Assembly: GCA_022072085.1 (NCBI GenBank)
Contig: JAJVII010000039.1
Location: forward strand, 1 to 64,000
Length of the DNA: 64,000 nt
DNA from: Phycisphaerae bacterium
Lineage (GTDB): Bacteria > Planctomycetota > Phycisphaerae > JAJVII01
Reading direction: 5' to 3'
Shown here in pieces: positions 50,611 through 58,845 of the stretch; the stretch's first letter is position 1, and each line of letters begins with the position of its first letter. Below the pieces are notes generated by a model that did no database searches, had not been told where the DNA came from, and worked only from the letters and a program-made list of their open reading frames with translations. A program made the position numbers and the translations under genes.

Positions 50611-52325
50611 TCACAACCCCCAACAGAATGCCCATCGGTGAAATCCTCGTCGAGGAAGGCGTCCTCTCGCGCGAGCAACTGGCCAAGGCGCTGGCTGAGC
50701 AGAAGGCGACCGGGCAGTTCCTGGGCGAACTGCTGATGACCCGCGGACTGGTCAGCCAGGAGGGGCTGGTCAAGATCCTGGCCCGCCGCCTGGGCGTGAA
50801 GGGCTGCGTGCTCCAGAACGGCCTGGTGGACCCGGCGCTGCTGGAGATGGTCGGCGCGGATGAGGCGCTGCGGCTGAAGGCCCTGCCGATGTTCCGGGTG
50901 GGCGAGACGCTGACGGTGGCGATGGCGGAGCCGCAGTCGCTGCCCGCGGTGGACCGGCTGCGACATCTGACCGGGTGCACGATCCGCCCGGTGCTGGTGC
51001 TGGAGGCGAACGTCCTGGAGTTCATCAAGAAGCTGGCGTCCAACAAGACGGACATGGCCAGCCTGATCGAATCGGTCAGCGGCCCGGACCCGGCCGAGGC
51101 GCTGGTCGAAGGCGAGGACGGCCTGGTCATCGACCTGGACAAGACCCGCGAGGAGGGGGCGGTGGTGAACCTGGTTCACCGTGTGATCCTCAAGTCGATC
51201 CACGACCGGGCCAGCGACATCCACATCGAGCCGGACGTCGACTCGACGCGCATCCGCTACCGGATCGACGGCGTGCTGCACGACCTGATCCAGCCGGCCG
51301 GCGACATGCACGCGGGCATCGTGTCGCGCGTGAAGGTGATGTCGCGGATGGACATCGCCGAGAAGCGGCTGCCCCAGGAGGGCCGCCTGCGCGTCGTCGC
51401 CCAGGGTCGGCAGATCGACCTGCGCGTCAGCAGCATGCCCACGCTGCTGGGCGAGAAGATCGTGATCCGCATCCTGGACAAGGCCAACCTGAAAGTACGG
51501 CTGGGCGAACTGGGCTTCCGGCCCGAGGGTATGGCCGCGTTCGAACGCGTGCTGCGGCAGCCCTACGGCATGGTGCTGGTCACCGGCCCGACCGGCAGCG
51601 GCAAGACGACGACGCTCTACTCGGCGCTGGACACGTTGCGCAGCCCCGAGGTCAACATCGTGACCGTCGAGGACCCCGTCGAATACCAGCTCGACCTGAT
51701 CAACCAGGTCCAGGTGCAAAGCGCGATCGGCATGACGTTCGGCCGGGCCCTGCGGAGCATCCTGCGACAGGACCCCGACGTCATCATGGTCGGCGAAATC
51801 CGCGACGAGGAGACGGCCAGCGTCTCGGTCCACGCGGCCCTGACCGGCCACCTGGTGCTGGCGACGCTGCACACCAACGACGCCCCCGGTGCGATCACGC
51901 GGCTGGTGGACATGGGCGTCGAGCCCTACCTGCTCAGCGGGTCGATCAACGGCGTGGTGGCACAGCGGCTGGTGCGGAAGGTCTGCGTCAACTGCGCCGC
52001 CGAGCAGCGGCCCGACCCCGCGGTGCTGGCCGACGCCGGGCTGCCCGGCGACGCGACGGGTACCTGGGTGAGGGGGGCCGGGTGCGACCAGTGCCACGGG
52101 AGCGGATACGCCGGGCGGGTGGGCATCTACGAGGTAATGGAAATCACGCCGGCGCTGCGGACGATGATCCACCAGCGGCTGTCGGCTGAGGAGTTCCGCA
52201 AGCGGTGGCAGTGCGACGGCGGGCTGACGCTGCGGCAGGAGGGCCTGCTGCTGGCGCGCGGCGGGGTCACCACGCTGGAGGAAGTGCTGGGCGCGACCCA
52301 TTCGGACGGCGTGGCTGCGTCGTAA
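50607..52325 (+). CDS. pilB: Type IV pilus/type II secretion assembly ATPase
   Basis: A 572-residue PilB/GspE hexameric ATPase that powers extension. The N-terminal domain (IGEILVEEGVLSREQLAKAL) is followed by Walker A GPTGSGKTTT (near residue 328), the Asp box in VEDPVEYQ, Walker B IMVGEIRDEET, and a tetracysteine zinc site formed by VCVNC and CDQCHGSGYAGR. All are intact. First of the core assembly genes; the STAS gene overlaps upstream and PilC follows 10 bases later. Confidence 0.95.
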   Translation: MITTPNRMPIGEILVEEGVLSREQLAKALAEQKATGQFLGELLMTRGLVSQEGLVKILARRLGVKGCVLQNGLVDPALLEMVGADEALRLKALPMFRVGETLTVAMAEPQSLPAVDRLRHLTGCTIRPVLVLEANVLEFIKKLASNKTDMASLIESVSGPDPAEALVEGEDGLVIDLDKTREEGAVVNLVHRVILKSIHDRASDIHIEPDVDSTRIRYRIDGVLHDLIQPAGDMHAGIVSRVKVMSRMDIAEKRLPQEGRLRVVAQGRQIDLRVSSMPTLLGEKIVIRILDKANLKVRLGELGFRPEGMAAFERVLRQPYGMVLVTGPTGSGKTTTLYSALDTLRSPEVNIVTVEDPVEYQLDLINQVQVQSAIGMTFGRALRSILRQDPDVIMVGEIRDEETASVSVHAALTGHLVLATLHTNDAPGAITRLVDMGVEPYLLSGSINGVVAQRLVRKVCVNCAAEQRPDPAVLADAGLPGDATGTWVRGAGCDQCHGSGYAGRVGIYEVMEITPALRTMIHQRLSAEEFRKRWQCDGGLTLRQEGLLLARGGVTTLEEVLGATHSDGVAAS

Positions 52326-52335
52326 GGGCTGAACG

Positions 52336-53565
52336 ATGAAGTTGGAATATCAGGCATACGACCGGAACGGCCAGCTCGTCTGCAACGTGCTGGAGGCCGC
52401 GACCGTCGCCGAGGCGACCGACCGCCTCCGCCAGCAGAACCTGCTGGTGTCGGAGATCGTGCCGGTGGGCGAGACGACCGTCGGCGCGGGGCTGCGGTTC
52501 CGCCTGCCGCGCGGACGAATCCGCAAGCTCCGCGACGTGGCCATGTTCACGCGGCAGCTCCACTCGCTGGTCCACTCGGGCACGCAACTGGCCCAGGGAC
52601 TTGCGGCCCTGGAGCGGCAGATCAAGGACCCGCAGTGGCAGGCGGTCGTGGCCGACCTGCGGACGCGGATCGAGCAGGGCAGCTCGCTGACCGACGCCCT
52701 GGGGGCCCATCCCGATCACTTCGACCCGATCTACCGCAACATGGTGGCCGCCGGCGAGAGCAGCGGCAAGCTGACCGACCTGCTCGGTCGAATGGCCAAG
52801 ATGACCCGCAAGCGGATCCACATGCTGAGCATGATCCGCGGCGCGATGATCTATCCGATCCTGCTGGCCTGCGTGGCCACGATCGTGATGGGCATCCTGA
52901 TGGTCTTCGTCGTGCCGCGTTTCCGCGACCTGTTCGAGACGCTCAAGGCCCCGCTGCCGCCGACGACGGCGTTCCTGATCGCGTGCAGCGAGGTCACCCG
53001 CCACTACTGGTACGCCGTGCTGGGCGGGGTCGTGGCCTGCGTGCTGGGGCTGCGCTACTACCTGCGGTCACCGGCCGGTCGGCGCATGGTCGACCGCCTG
53101 GTCGTCCGCATGCCGGTGTTCGGGCCCATCGTGCGCAGCTTCGCGACGGCGCGTATCGCCCGGCTGCTGGGCGAGCTGATCGACAGCCACCTGCCCATCC
53201 AGGACGTGCTGCGGCTGACCGGCGGCACGATGTCCAACGGCTGCTACGCCGAACTGATGGCCCGCGCCCAGGAGGCCGTCGCCCACGGGCAGGAGATGAG
53301 CACCGTCTTCCGCGACGGCGACCTGACCTCGCCGGCGTTCTACGAGGTGCTGCGGACCGGCGAGCAGAGCGGGCGGACCGACGTCATGCTGCTGGAACTG
53401 GCCGAGTTCCTGGACGAAGAGAACGAAGTGACGCTCAAGTCGCTGACGAGCATTCTTGAGCCGATGATGCTGGTGCTGATGGCGATCATGGTGGGGTTCG
53501 TCGCGGTCAGCATCTTCCTTCCGCTGTTCGACGTGACCAGTCTGGTATCCGGAGGTGCGGGATGA
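52336..53565 (+). CDS. pilC: Pilus assembly platform protein
   Basis: A 409-residue inner membrane protein of the PilC/GspF family. The N-terminal segment is typical (LEYQAYDRNGQLVCNVLEA), with two T2SSF domains each followed by membrane helices (about 170-190, 210-240 and 375-400) and the motif GLAALERQIKDPQW, SSLTDALGAHPDHFDPIY and YEVLRTGEQSGRTDVML. It forms the platform over the ATPase. Its stop overlaps the start of pilM by 4 bases. Confidence 0.95.
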   Translation: MKLEYQAYDRNGQLVCNVLEAATVAEATDRLRQQNLLVSEIVPVGETTVGAGLRFRLPRGRIRKLRDVAMFTRQLHSLVHSGTQLAQGLAALERQIKDPQWQAVVADLRTRIEQGSSLTDALGAHPDHFDPIYRNMVAAGESSGKLTDLLGRMAKMTRKRIHMLSMIRGAMIYPILLACVATIVMGILMVFVVPRFRDLFETLKAPLPPTTAFLIACSEVTRHYWYAVLGGVVACVLGLRYYLRSPAGRRMVDRLVVRMPVFGPIVRSFATARIARLLGELIDSHLPIQDVLRLTGGTMSNGCYAELMARAQEAVAHGQEMSTVFRDGDLTSPAFYEVLRTGEQSGRTDVMLLELAEFLDEENEVTLKSLTSILEPMMLVLMAIMVGFVAVSIFLPLFDVTSLVSGGAG

Positions 53566-54617
53566 TCTGGCCGGCGATGTTGCGGTCGCGCTGTGGCGTT
53601 ATCGGGCTGGACATCGGCAGCCGATCGGTGAAGGCTGCGCAGATGGCCGGCGGCGAACTGATCGCCGCGATCCAGGTTCCGCGCATGAACGCGGGCGGCG
53701 GGGCGCTGGCTGACGCCGAGGCCCGGCAGGTCTGCGAGATGCTGCGGCGAAGGCCCTTCCGCGGCCGCCGCGTGGCCACGGCCGTTCCCTCTCACCAGTT
53801 GATGACCGGCATCCTGGAGCTTCCGCCGCGGTCGTCGGGGGCGCCCATCGAGCATCTCGCCCGCGTGGAACTGGGTCGACGCTACGACGCCGAGCCGTCG
53901 CAGTTCGAAGCCGACTGCTGGGACCTGCCTTCGCCGGTGCGGGCGGCCAACCGGACCTGCGTGATGGCCGTCGCCTGCAAGCGGCAGGACGCCCATCGCC
54001 TGCTGGATGACCTGGAGCCGCACGGGCTCTCGGTGACGGCGCTGGACGTGCACGCGTTGGCCTTGGCGCGGGCCTGCCGCCCGCTGCTGGCTGAGTCCGG
54101 CGGGACCGGCGCGATCATGGACGTCGGCTGGGCGGCGTCGCGGCTGGTGCTGGTGCATCATGGCACGGTGGTCTACGAGCGGGCCCTGCCACGGCTGGGC
54201 GTGTCGGCGATGGCCGCCCTGATGGCGGCGCAGGTCGGCGTCGAGACCGTGAAGGGCGAAGAGCTGCTGGCCTCCGAAGGGCTGGCCGGGCGTCCCGGGC
54301 AGGCCGACAACGACGGCGCCGTGACGCTCCAGGACGAGGAGACGCCGGACGTGACCGAGGCCATGGCGGCCGAGGTCCGCACGCCGCTGTCTTACCTGTC
54401 CAGCCAGTATTCCGACGCGACGGTCAGGCAGGTAGTGCTGGTCGGCGGCGGGGCGCTGACTCCCGGACTGGCTGCCCGCCTGAGCGAGCGGCTGGGCCTG
54501 GCGGTGGTTTCGCCGGGACTGGAAAGCCTGTGCGAGTGCGATCCGGAACTGTCGGCGATGGGCCCGGCGATGGCGGTGGCCATCGGACTGGCCCGCTATG
54601 GCGAGGACGACGAATGA
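53562..54617 (+). CDS. pilM: Actin-like pilus assembly protein
   Basis: A 351-residue cytoplasmic actin-like ATPase that links platform and alignment proteins. The nucleotide-binding loops are VIGLDIGSRSVKAAQM, AIMDVGWAASRLVLV, and VVLVGGGALTPGL. GGAGG lies before the start, which overlaps the PilC stop. Its stop overlaps PilN by 4 bases, as is usual for this unit. Confidence 0.93.
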   Translation: MIWPAMLRSRCGVIGLDIGSRSVKAAQMAGGELIAAIQVPRMNAGGGALADAEARQVCEMLRRRPFRGRRVATAVPSHQLMTGILELPPRSSGAPIEHLARVELGRRYDAEPSQFEADCWDLPSPVRAANRTCVMAVACKRQDAHRLLDDLEPHGLSVTALDVHALALARACRPLLAESGGTGAIMDVGWAASRLVLVHHGTVVYERALPRLGVSAMAALMAAQVGVETVKGEELLASEGLAGRPGQADNDGAVTLQDEETPDVTEAMAAEVRTPLSYLSSQYSDATVRQVVLVGGGALTPGLAARLSERLGLAVVSPGLESLCECDPELSAMGPAMAVAIGLARYGEDDE

Positions 54618-55231
54618 AACGGGTAAACCTCATCCCGCAGAGCCGGCAGCAGGCCCGGGCCAGGAAGAATCGCGCGGTTCGCTGGGGGACGATCCTGGGG
54701 ACCTACGCGACGCTGCTGGCGGTGGGCTACGTGGCCTCGACGCGTTACGTGGCGGCCGACGCCCGTCCGCTGGACGCCGAGGCCCGGGAAGTCGGCTCGA
54801 AACTGGCGACGACCAATCAGACCTGCACGACGCTGTCGGGCGAACTGCTGTCCGCCCAGCAGAAACTGCGGACCGCCCAGTCCGTGGGCCAGCAGCCCGA
54901 CTGGAGCCAACTGCTGACGCTGCTGTCGCAGAAGACCGACGAGAACGTCGTGCTGAACATCTGCCGGCTGCGGCGAATCCGCAAGTCGGCCGACGGGCCC
55001 GCGCCGCAGCCGGGCGTGGCGGCCGAGACGCAGGCCGACTCGAAGCTCGTGCTGGAACTCGAGGGCTTCGCCAAGTCGCAGTCGAACGTGCCGGAATACG
55101 TCCTGCGGCTGGAGCAGATCGGGCTGTTCGAGAAGGTCAAGCTCGTCAAGACGTCGCGGCAGGACTTCCTGAACAACAAGTCGGTCGCCTTCACGCTGGA
55201 GTGCGACTTCCGGACCCGGGGGGAGGAGTAG
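54614..55231 (+). CDS. pilN: PilN-like pilus alignment protein
   Basis: A 205-residue protein. The start MKRVNLIPQSRQQAR carries the short motif (NLIP) by which PilN binds PilM. One membrane helix (about 25-45) is followed by a coiled coil (SKLATTNQTCTTLSGELLS) and a small ferredoxin-like domain. It anchors the assembly in the inner membrane. Confidence 0.85.
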   Translation: MKRVNLIPQSRQQARARKNRAVRWGTILGTYATLLAVGYVASTRYVAADARPLDAEAREVGSKLATTNQTCTTLSGELLSAQQKLRTAQSVGQQPDWSQLLTLLSQKTDENVVLNICRLRRIRKSADGPAPQPGVAAETQADSKLVLELEGFAKSQSNVPEYVLRLEQIGLFEKVKLVKTSRQDFLNNKSVAFTLECDFRTRGEE

Positions 55232-55235
55232 CGCC

Positions 55236-55826
55236 GTGAAATCCATCGGCACGTGGCAGTTCAGGCAGATCGACATCTTCGCGGTCGTCATCGGCGTGGC
55301 CGTGACGGCGGCGTTCTACTGGCTGGGCGTCAATCCGGTGCTCTCGATGCGCGACCAGCGGACGGCCCAGCTTCAGGATCTCTACGCCCAGCAGACGAAC
55401 CTGGGCCAGAGCGAACGGCGACTGGCTCACATCAAGCAGGAACTGGCCGGCGTCCGCAAGTCGCTGGACGCTCTCCCGGTTCACCTCGAGCCGGCGACGA
55501 GCCTGAACACCCGCATCTCCAGGCTGACCGAACTGGTGAGCGAGAGCCGGCTGAAGATCGACGGCATCAGGCCGGCTGAGCCCGCCTACGGCGCGGACTA
55601 CGGGTCTGTTCCGATCGTGATCGACGGCAGCGGCAGCTACACGGACTGGACACGGCTGCTGCACGAACTGGCGAGGCAGTATCCCGACACGGCCATCGAG
55701 ACCTTCCAGCTCTCGCGGACGGCTGACGACATGTCCAGCACGGTGAGCTTCCATCTCGACCTGACGTGGTATGTCTCGCTGCCGACGGACCGGCCGGCGG
55801 GGCAGGGGGCGCCCGGCGGGGTCTGA
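55236..55826 (+). CDS. pilO: PilO-like pilus alignment protein
   Basis: A 196-residue protein. It starts at a GTG with GGGAGGAG just upstream. One N-terminal membrane helix (about 10-30) leads to a coiled coil (QTNLGQSERRLAHIKQEL) and a ferredoxin-like domain with TDWTRLLHELARQYPDTAIE. With PilN it forms the inner-membrane alignment complex. A terminator lies 34 bases downstream, so the following PilP-like gene needs its own promoter or read-through. Confidence 0.85.
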   Translation: MKSIGTWQFRQIDIFAVVIGVAVTAAFYWLGVNPVLSMRDQRTAQLQDLYAQQTNLGQSERRLAHIKQELAGVRKSLDALPVHLEPATSLNTRISRLTELVSESRLKIDGIRPAEPAYGADYGSVPIVIDGSGSYTDWTRLLHELARQYPDTAIETFQLSRTADDMSSTVSFHLDLTWYVSLPTDRPAGQGAPGGV

Positions 55827-55859
55827 AGCGGGGCTGCGATCGGGCGAAACGACATCCGT

Positions 55860-55889
55860 AAAGCCCAGCCAACGCCTTGGCTGGGCTTT
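55860..55889. terminator. Hairpin terminator after pilO
   Basis: AAAGCCCAGCCAA pairs with TTGGCTGGGCTTT over CGCC. The stem is the same as at 19823-19856. It lies between pilO and the PilP-like gene and can work in both directions. Confidence 0.75.
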
Positions 55890-56037
55890 GGCGCAGGTGA
55901 ACTGGATACGCAGGGAGATCATCCTGACTCGAATTCCCGCGCCTGCGCCTTTCCTTGCGATCCTGAGATTATGGGACACGCGAATTCTTCTCCGGCCGTT
56001 TGACTCCCGCTGCTTTGTATCTTTCACTTTCTGTACT

Positions 56038-56562
56038 ATGAAGCTCCAAAAGCGACAGCAGATCATGGTGGGGCTGTGTGTGATCGGTGTGGCCGCAGTG
56101 GTCATCGACCGCTGGCCCGAGAAGTCACCGGTGTTCACGCCCCGGGCTGCATCCGCGGCGGTTTCGGAACCGCCGGCCGCTGTGCCGCAGGCAATGCCTG
56201 AGCGGCAGAGCACGACGATCGCCCGCCGGCTGGAGCAGATCTCCGGCCTGGCGGCGCCCGCGTCGGGCGCCCTGCGCGACGTCTTCCAGCCGGGCGCTCC
56301 GTGGGTCGTCGAGACCCCGGCGTCGCCGGCGGAGGCCCCCAAGCCCCAGGCGGCCCCGGACACCCGGTCCGAGGATTTCATCAAGGCCCACACGCTCCAG
56401 GCGATCCTGTCCATCGGCGGGGAGTGGAACGCCGTGATCGACTTCAAGTATCTCAAGGTCGGCGACACCTGCTGGGGCGGGTACCGCGTGGAGGAAATCA
56501 CGCCGCAGGCGGTGATCCTGGCCAACGGCGCGGTCAAGGTGAAACTGGAACTCCAGAAGTGA
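56038..56562 (+). CDS. PilP-like protein
   Basis: A 174-residue protein with a short N-terminal membrane segment (IMVGLCVIGVAAVVI), an Ala/Pro-rich linker, and a C-terminal beta domain: LQAILSIGGEWNAVIDFKYL, GDTCWGGYRVEEITPQAVIL, VKVKLELQK. This fits PilP or GspC, which connect the inner membrane complex to the secretin. No secretin gene (pilQ) follows. No ribosome-binding site is seen close to the ATG. It is bracketed by terminators, so it forms its own unit. Confidence 0.7.
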   Translation: MKLQKRQQIMVGLCVIGVAAVVIDRWPEKSPVFTPRAASAAVSEPPAAVPQAMPERQSTTIARRLEQISGLAAPASGALRDVFQPGAPWVVETPASPAEAPKPQAAPDTRSEDFIKAHTLQAILSIGGEWNAVIDFKYLKVGDTCWGGYRVEEITPQAVILANGAVKVKLELQK

Positions 56563-56590
56563 CGCGGGGGATTCTTACCGGACCCTTGCT

Positions 56591-56624
56591 GCGGGCTTCC
56601 CGACGGGAGGCCCGCGGCGTTTTC
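56591..56624 (+). terminator. Rho-independent terminator
   Basis: GCGGGCTTCCC pairs with GGGAGGCCCGC over a three-base loop and is followed by GGCGTTTT. It ends the PilP-like transcript before the major pilin gene. Confidence 0.8.
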
Positions 56625-56735
56625 CGGTTATGGTACTAACTAAAGTGCCTCCTCGATAGGGTCGATGGCAGACGTGTGGGCGATGATGGTCATCGCCCTT
56701 GCATATATTCCCTGGCGAGGAAGGAAGGGCGAACG

Positions 56736-57209
56736 ATGTCTTGTCAGCGAAGCAAGAAGCGGATGGGCTTCAGCCTGCTCGAACTCATGTTGGTCGTCGT
56801 CATCATCGCGTTGATCGCGGCCATCGCGATTCCGCGGCTCAGCCGTGGAACCGAAGGCGCCACCAGCTCCTCGCTGGCCGGCAGCCTGGCCGTCCTCCGC
56901 GACGGCATCGACCGCTACTCCGTCGAGCACGGCGGCAGCTTCCCCACAGTGGCCAGTTTCTCGGCCCAGATGACCCAGTACAGCGACGCCAGCGGCAACA
57001 CGTCGGCCACCAAGGACGCGACGCACGTTTACGGGCCGTACGTCCGCTCGGTGCCCCCGCAGCCCGTCGGCCCCCGCGCGGGCCAGAGCGGCGTGGCGGC
57101 GGCAGACGGCGCGACGGTGGGCTGGCTGTACAACGCCTCCACGGGCAACATCACGGCCAACTGCACGACCGAGACCGACGCGACGGGCAAGCTCTACGTG
57201 AACTACTGA
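56736..57209 (+). CDS. Major type IV pilin/GspG-like pseudopilin
   Basis: A 157-residue prepilin. A short basic leader ends at KKRMG, followed by the mature N-terminal helix FSLLELMLVVVIIALIAAIAIP with the conserved Glu at position 5; cleavage is after Gly. The rest is GspG-like, with the Gly/Ser/Thr-rich globular part and a C-terminal ATGKLYVNY. GGAAGGGC lies before the ATG. Hairpins lie on both sides, which suggests a highly expressed separate message. It is the likely main subunit. Confidence 0.88.
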   Translation: MSCQRSKKRMGFSLLELMLVVVIIALIAAIAIPRLSRGTEGATSSSLAGSLAVLRDGIDRYSVEHGGSFPTVASFSAQMTQYSDASGNTSATKDATHVYGPYVRSVPPQPVGPRAGQSGVAAADGATVGWLYNASTGNITANCTTETDATGKLYVNY

Positions 57210-57252
57210 TGATTCCGAGGCTTCGTCGCTCAGGGAAGTATTGAGCAGAACC

Positions 57253-57299
57253 GGCGTCGGGCGATTGAGCTGCCGAGTGCGGTTCCTTCGCCCGACGCC
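57253..57299. terminator. Hairpin after the major pilin gene
   Basis: GGCGTCGGGCG (57253-57263) and CGCCCGACGCC (57289-57299) are exact reverse complements over 25 bases. The following sequence is not U-rich, so it may be a processing or stabilising hairpin rather than a strong terminator. It separates the major pilin from the minor pilins. Confidence 0.5.
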
Positions 57300-57316
57300 T
57301 TGCGCCCACCCCGAGG

Positions 57317-57811
57317 ATGAATCTGGCGATGCACCGTCGTCCGAGGCCATGCCGGTTCAGCCGACACCCGGGCTTCTCCCTGCTGGAAGTCAGCATGGTC
57401 CTTTGCCTGATCTTCCTGCTGGCGGCGATGGCAGCGCCCCGCTACGTGAGCAGTCTGTGCGCCTACCGCGCCGACCTGGCGGCCCAGCGCGTCGCCGCCG
57501 ACCTGAAGATGGCCCGCGGCAGCGCCTGGTCGGCCGGCGCCCATCGCACCGCCGCCTTCACCGTCGCCAGCCAGTCCTACGTCATCGAGGGCCAAACGGA
57601 CCTCAACCGTTCCGGCGGCGACTACGCGGTTGACCTGGGCGACGACCCCTACCACGCCCAGATCGACTCGGCTGACTTCGAGGGGGCGTCCTCCGTCACC
57701 TTCGACGGCTACGGCATGCCCGACCGCGGCGGCTCGATCGTCATCCGCGTGGGCGACTTTCGCCGCACCGTCACGCTGGACCGCGCCAGCGGGAATGTGA
57801 GCGTGCAATGA
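57317..57811 (+). CDS. GspH-like minor pseudopilin
   Basis: A 164-residue prepilin with a long basic leader ending in FSRHPG and the helix FSLLEVSMVLCLIFLLAAMAAP. The start at 57317 or the ATG at 57329 are both possible. The body is beta-rich with a GspH-type pattern (AADLKMARGSAW). Its stop overlaps the next gene by 4 bases. Confidence 0.8.
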   Translation: MNLAMHRRPRPCRFSRHPGFSLLEVSMVLCLIFLLAAMAAPRYVSSLCAYRADLAAQRVAADLKMARGSAWSAGAHRTAAFTVASQSYVIEGQTDLNRSGGDYAVDLGDDPYHAQIDSADFEGASSVTFDGYGMPDRGGSIVIRVGDFRRTVTLDRASGNVSVQ

Positions 57812-58221
57812 CCCGATTGCGCCGACGCGGCGTGACTCTCCTGGAGGTGATCCTGACGATCGGGATCGCCGCGATCCTGCTGGGCGCGTCGGTGAGCATG
57901 CTCTTCGTTGCCCAGCAGGCGGTCGCCAGCGGCGCCGAGTCGGCTGAGAGCCTCTCGCAGGAATCAGTCGCGATGCAGATGATCACCACCGACCTGAGCC
58001 TGGCGACGTCGTTCAGCGAGCGGACCGACACGGCCGTCACCATGACCGTGCCCGACCGCAGCGGCGACGGCCAGCCCGAAACCATCCGCTACGCCTGGTC
58101 CGGCGTGCCGGGCGACCCGCTCACGCGGCGGATCAACGGCGGCGAGGTGACGACGCTCGCGCCGGCCTGCTACCATCTGCGGTTCTCCTACCTGCTTAAG
58201 ACGCTGGCGGGAGGGCCCTGA
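57808..58221 (+). CDS. Minor pseudopilin (GspJ-like)
   Basis: A 137-residue prepilin with leader MTRLRRRG and helix VTLLEVILTIGIAAILLGAS. The body is short for GspJ. Overlaps its neighbours, which shows one operon. A single Cys near the C-terminus (APACYHLRF). Confidence 0.75.
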   Translation: MTRLRRRGVTLLEVILTIGIAAILLGASVSMLFVAQQAVASGAESAESLSQESVAMQMITTDLSLATSFSERTDTAVTMTVPDRSGDGQPETIRYAWSGVPGDPLTRRINGGEVTTLAPACYHLRFSYLLKTLAGGP

Positions 58222-58223
58222 CG

Positions 58224-58844
58224 ATGACGCGCCGCCGCCCGGGCAAGGCCCTGACGCTGGTCGAGACGATGTTCTCGGTGCTCATCATGGGCACGGTGAT
58301 CGTGATGGCCATGAACTCGTTCGGCTCGCTGGTCAAGTCGCGGGCGACGACCAACGCCGCCCTCCAGGCGACGTCGCTCGCGGAGCAGTTGCTCAGCGAG
58401 ATCGTCCAGAACGCCTATGCGGACCCGACCAGCCCGGGGTCGACCGGCCGCGAGGGCAGCGAATCGACGCGGGCGAGTTTCGACGACGTCGACGACTACA
58501 ACAACTGGACCGAGTCGCCGCTGACCCTGCGGGACGCGACGGTGATCGCCGGCACGACCGGCTGGACACGGCAGGCGACGGTCCAGTATCTCGACCCCGA
58601 CACGCTGGCCGTAAGCGGCAGCGACGGGGGCCTCAAGCGGATCATGGTGACGGTGACCGACCCGCGCGGCGTGACGACCTCGGTCTCGGCGCTGCGCAGC
58701 CGGTGCGGCGCCTATGACCAGAGTCCGTCGGCGACGACCACGGCGGTCCGCTGGATCGGCGTCGAACTGCAACTGGGCGGCGACACCTCCACGCGAATGT
58801 TCTCGGGCACGAGCATCCCGGCCATCGTTCCATCGGGGCAATGA
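58224..58844 (+). CDS. Minor pseudopilin (GspI-like)
   Basis: A 206-residue prepilin-like protein. The leader is short, and the cleavage site reads KALTLVETMFSVLIMGTVIV, with Ala at the place of the usual Gly, so processing may be atypical. The Glu is kept. The globular part has ATSLAEQLLSEIVQNAY and a Ser/Thr-rich end. Confidence 0.75.
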   Translation: MTRRRPGKALTLVETMFSVLIMGTVIVMAMNSFGSLVKSRATTNAALQATSLAEQLLSEIVQNAYADPTSPGSTGREGSESTRASFDDVDDYNNWTESPLTLRDATVIAGTTGWTRQATVQYLDPDTLAVSGSDGGLKRIMVTVTDPRGVTTSVSALRSRCGAYDQSPSATTTAVRWIGVELQLGGDTSTRMFSGTSIPAIVPSGQ

Positions 58845-58845
58845 C

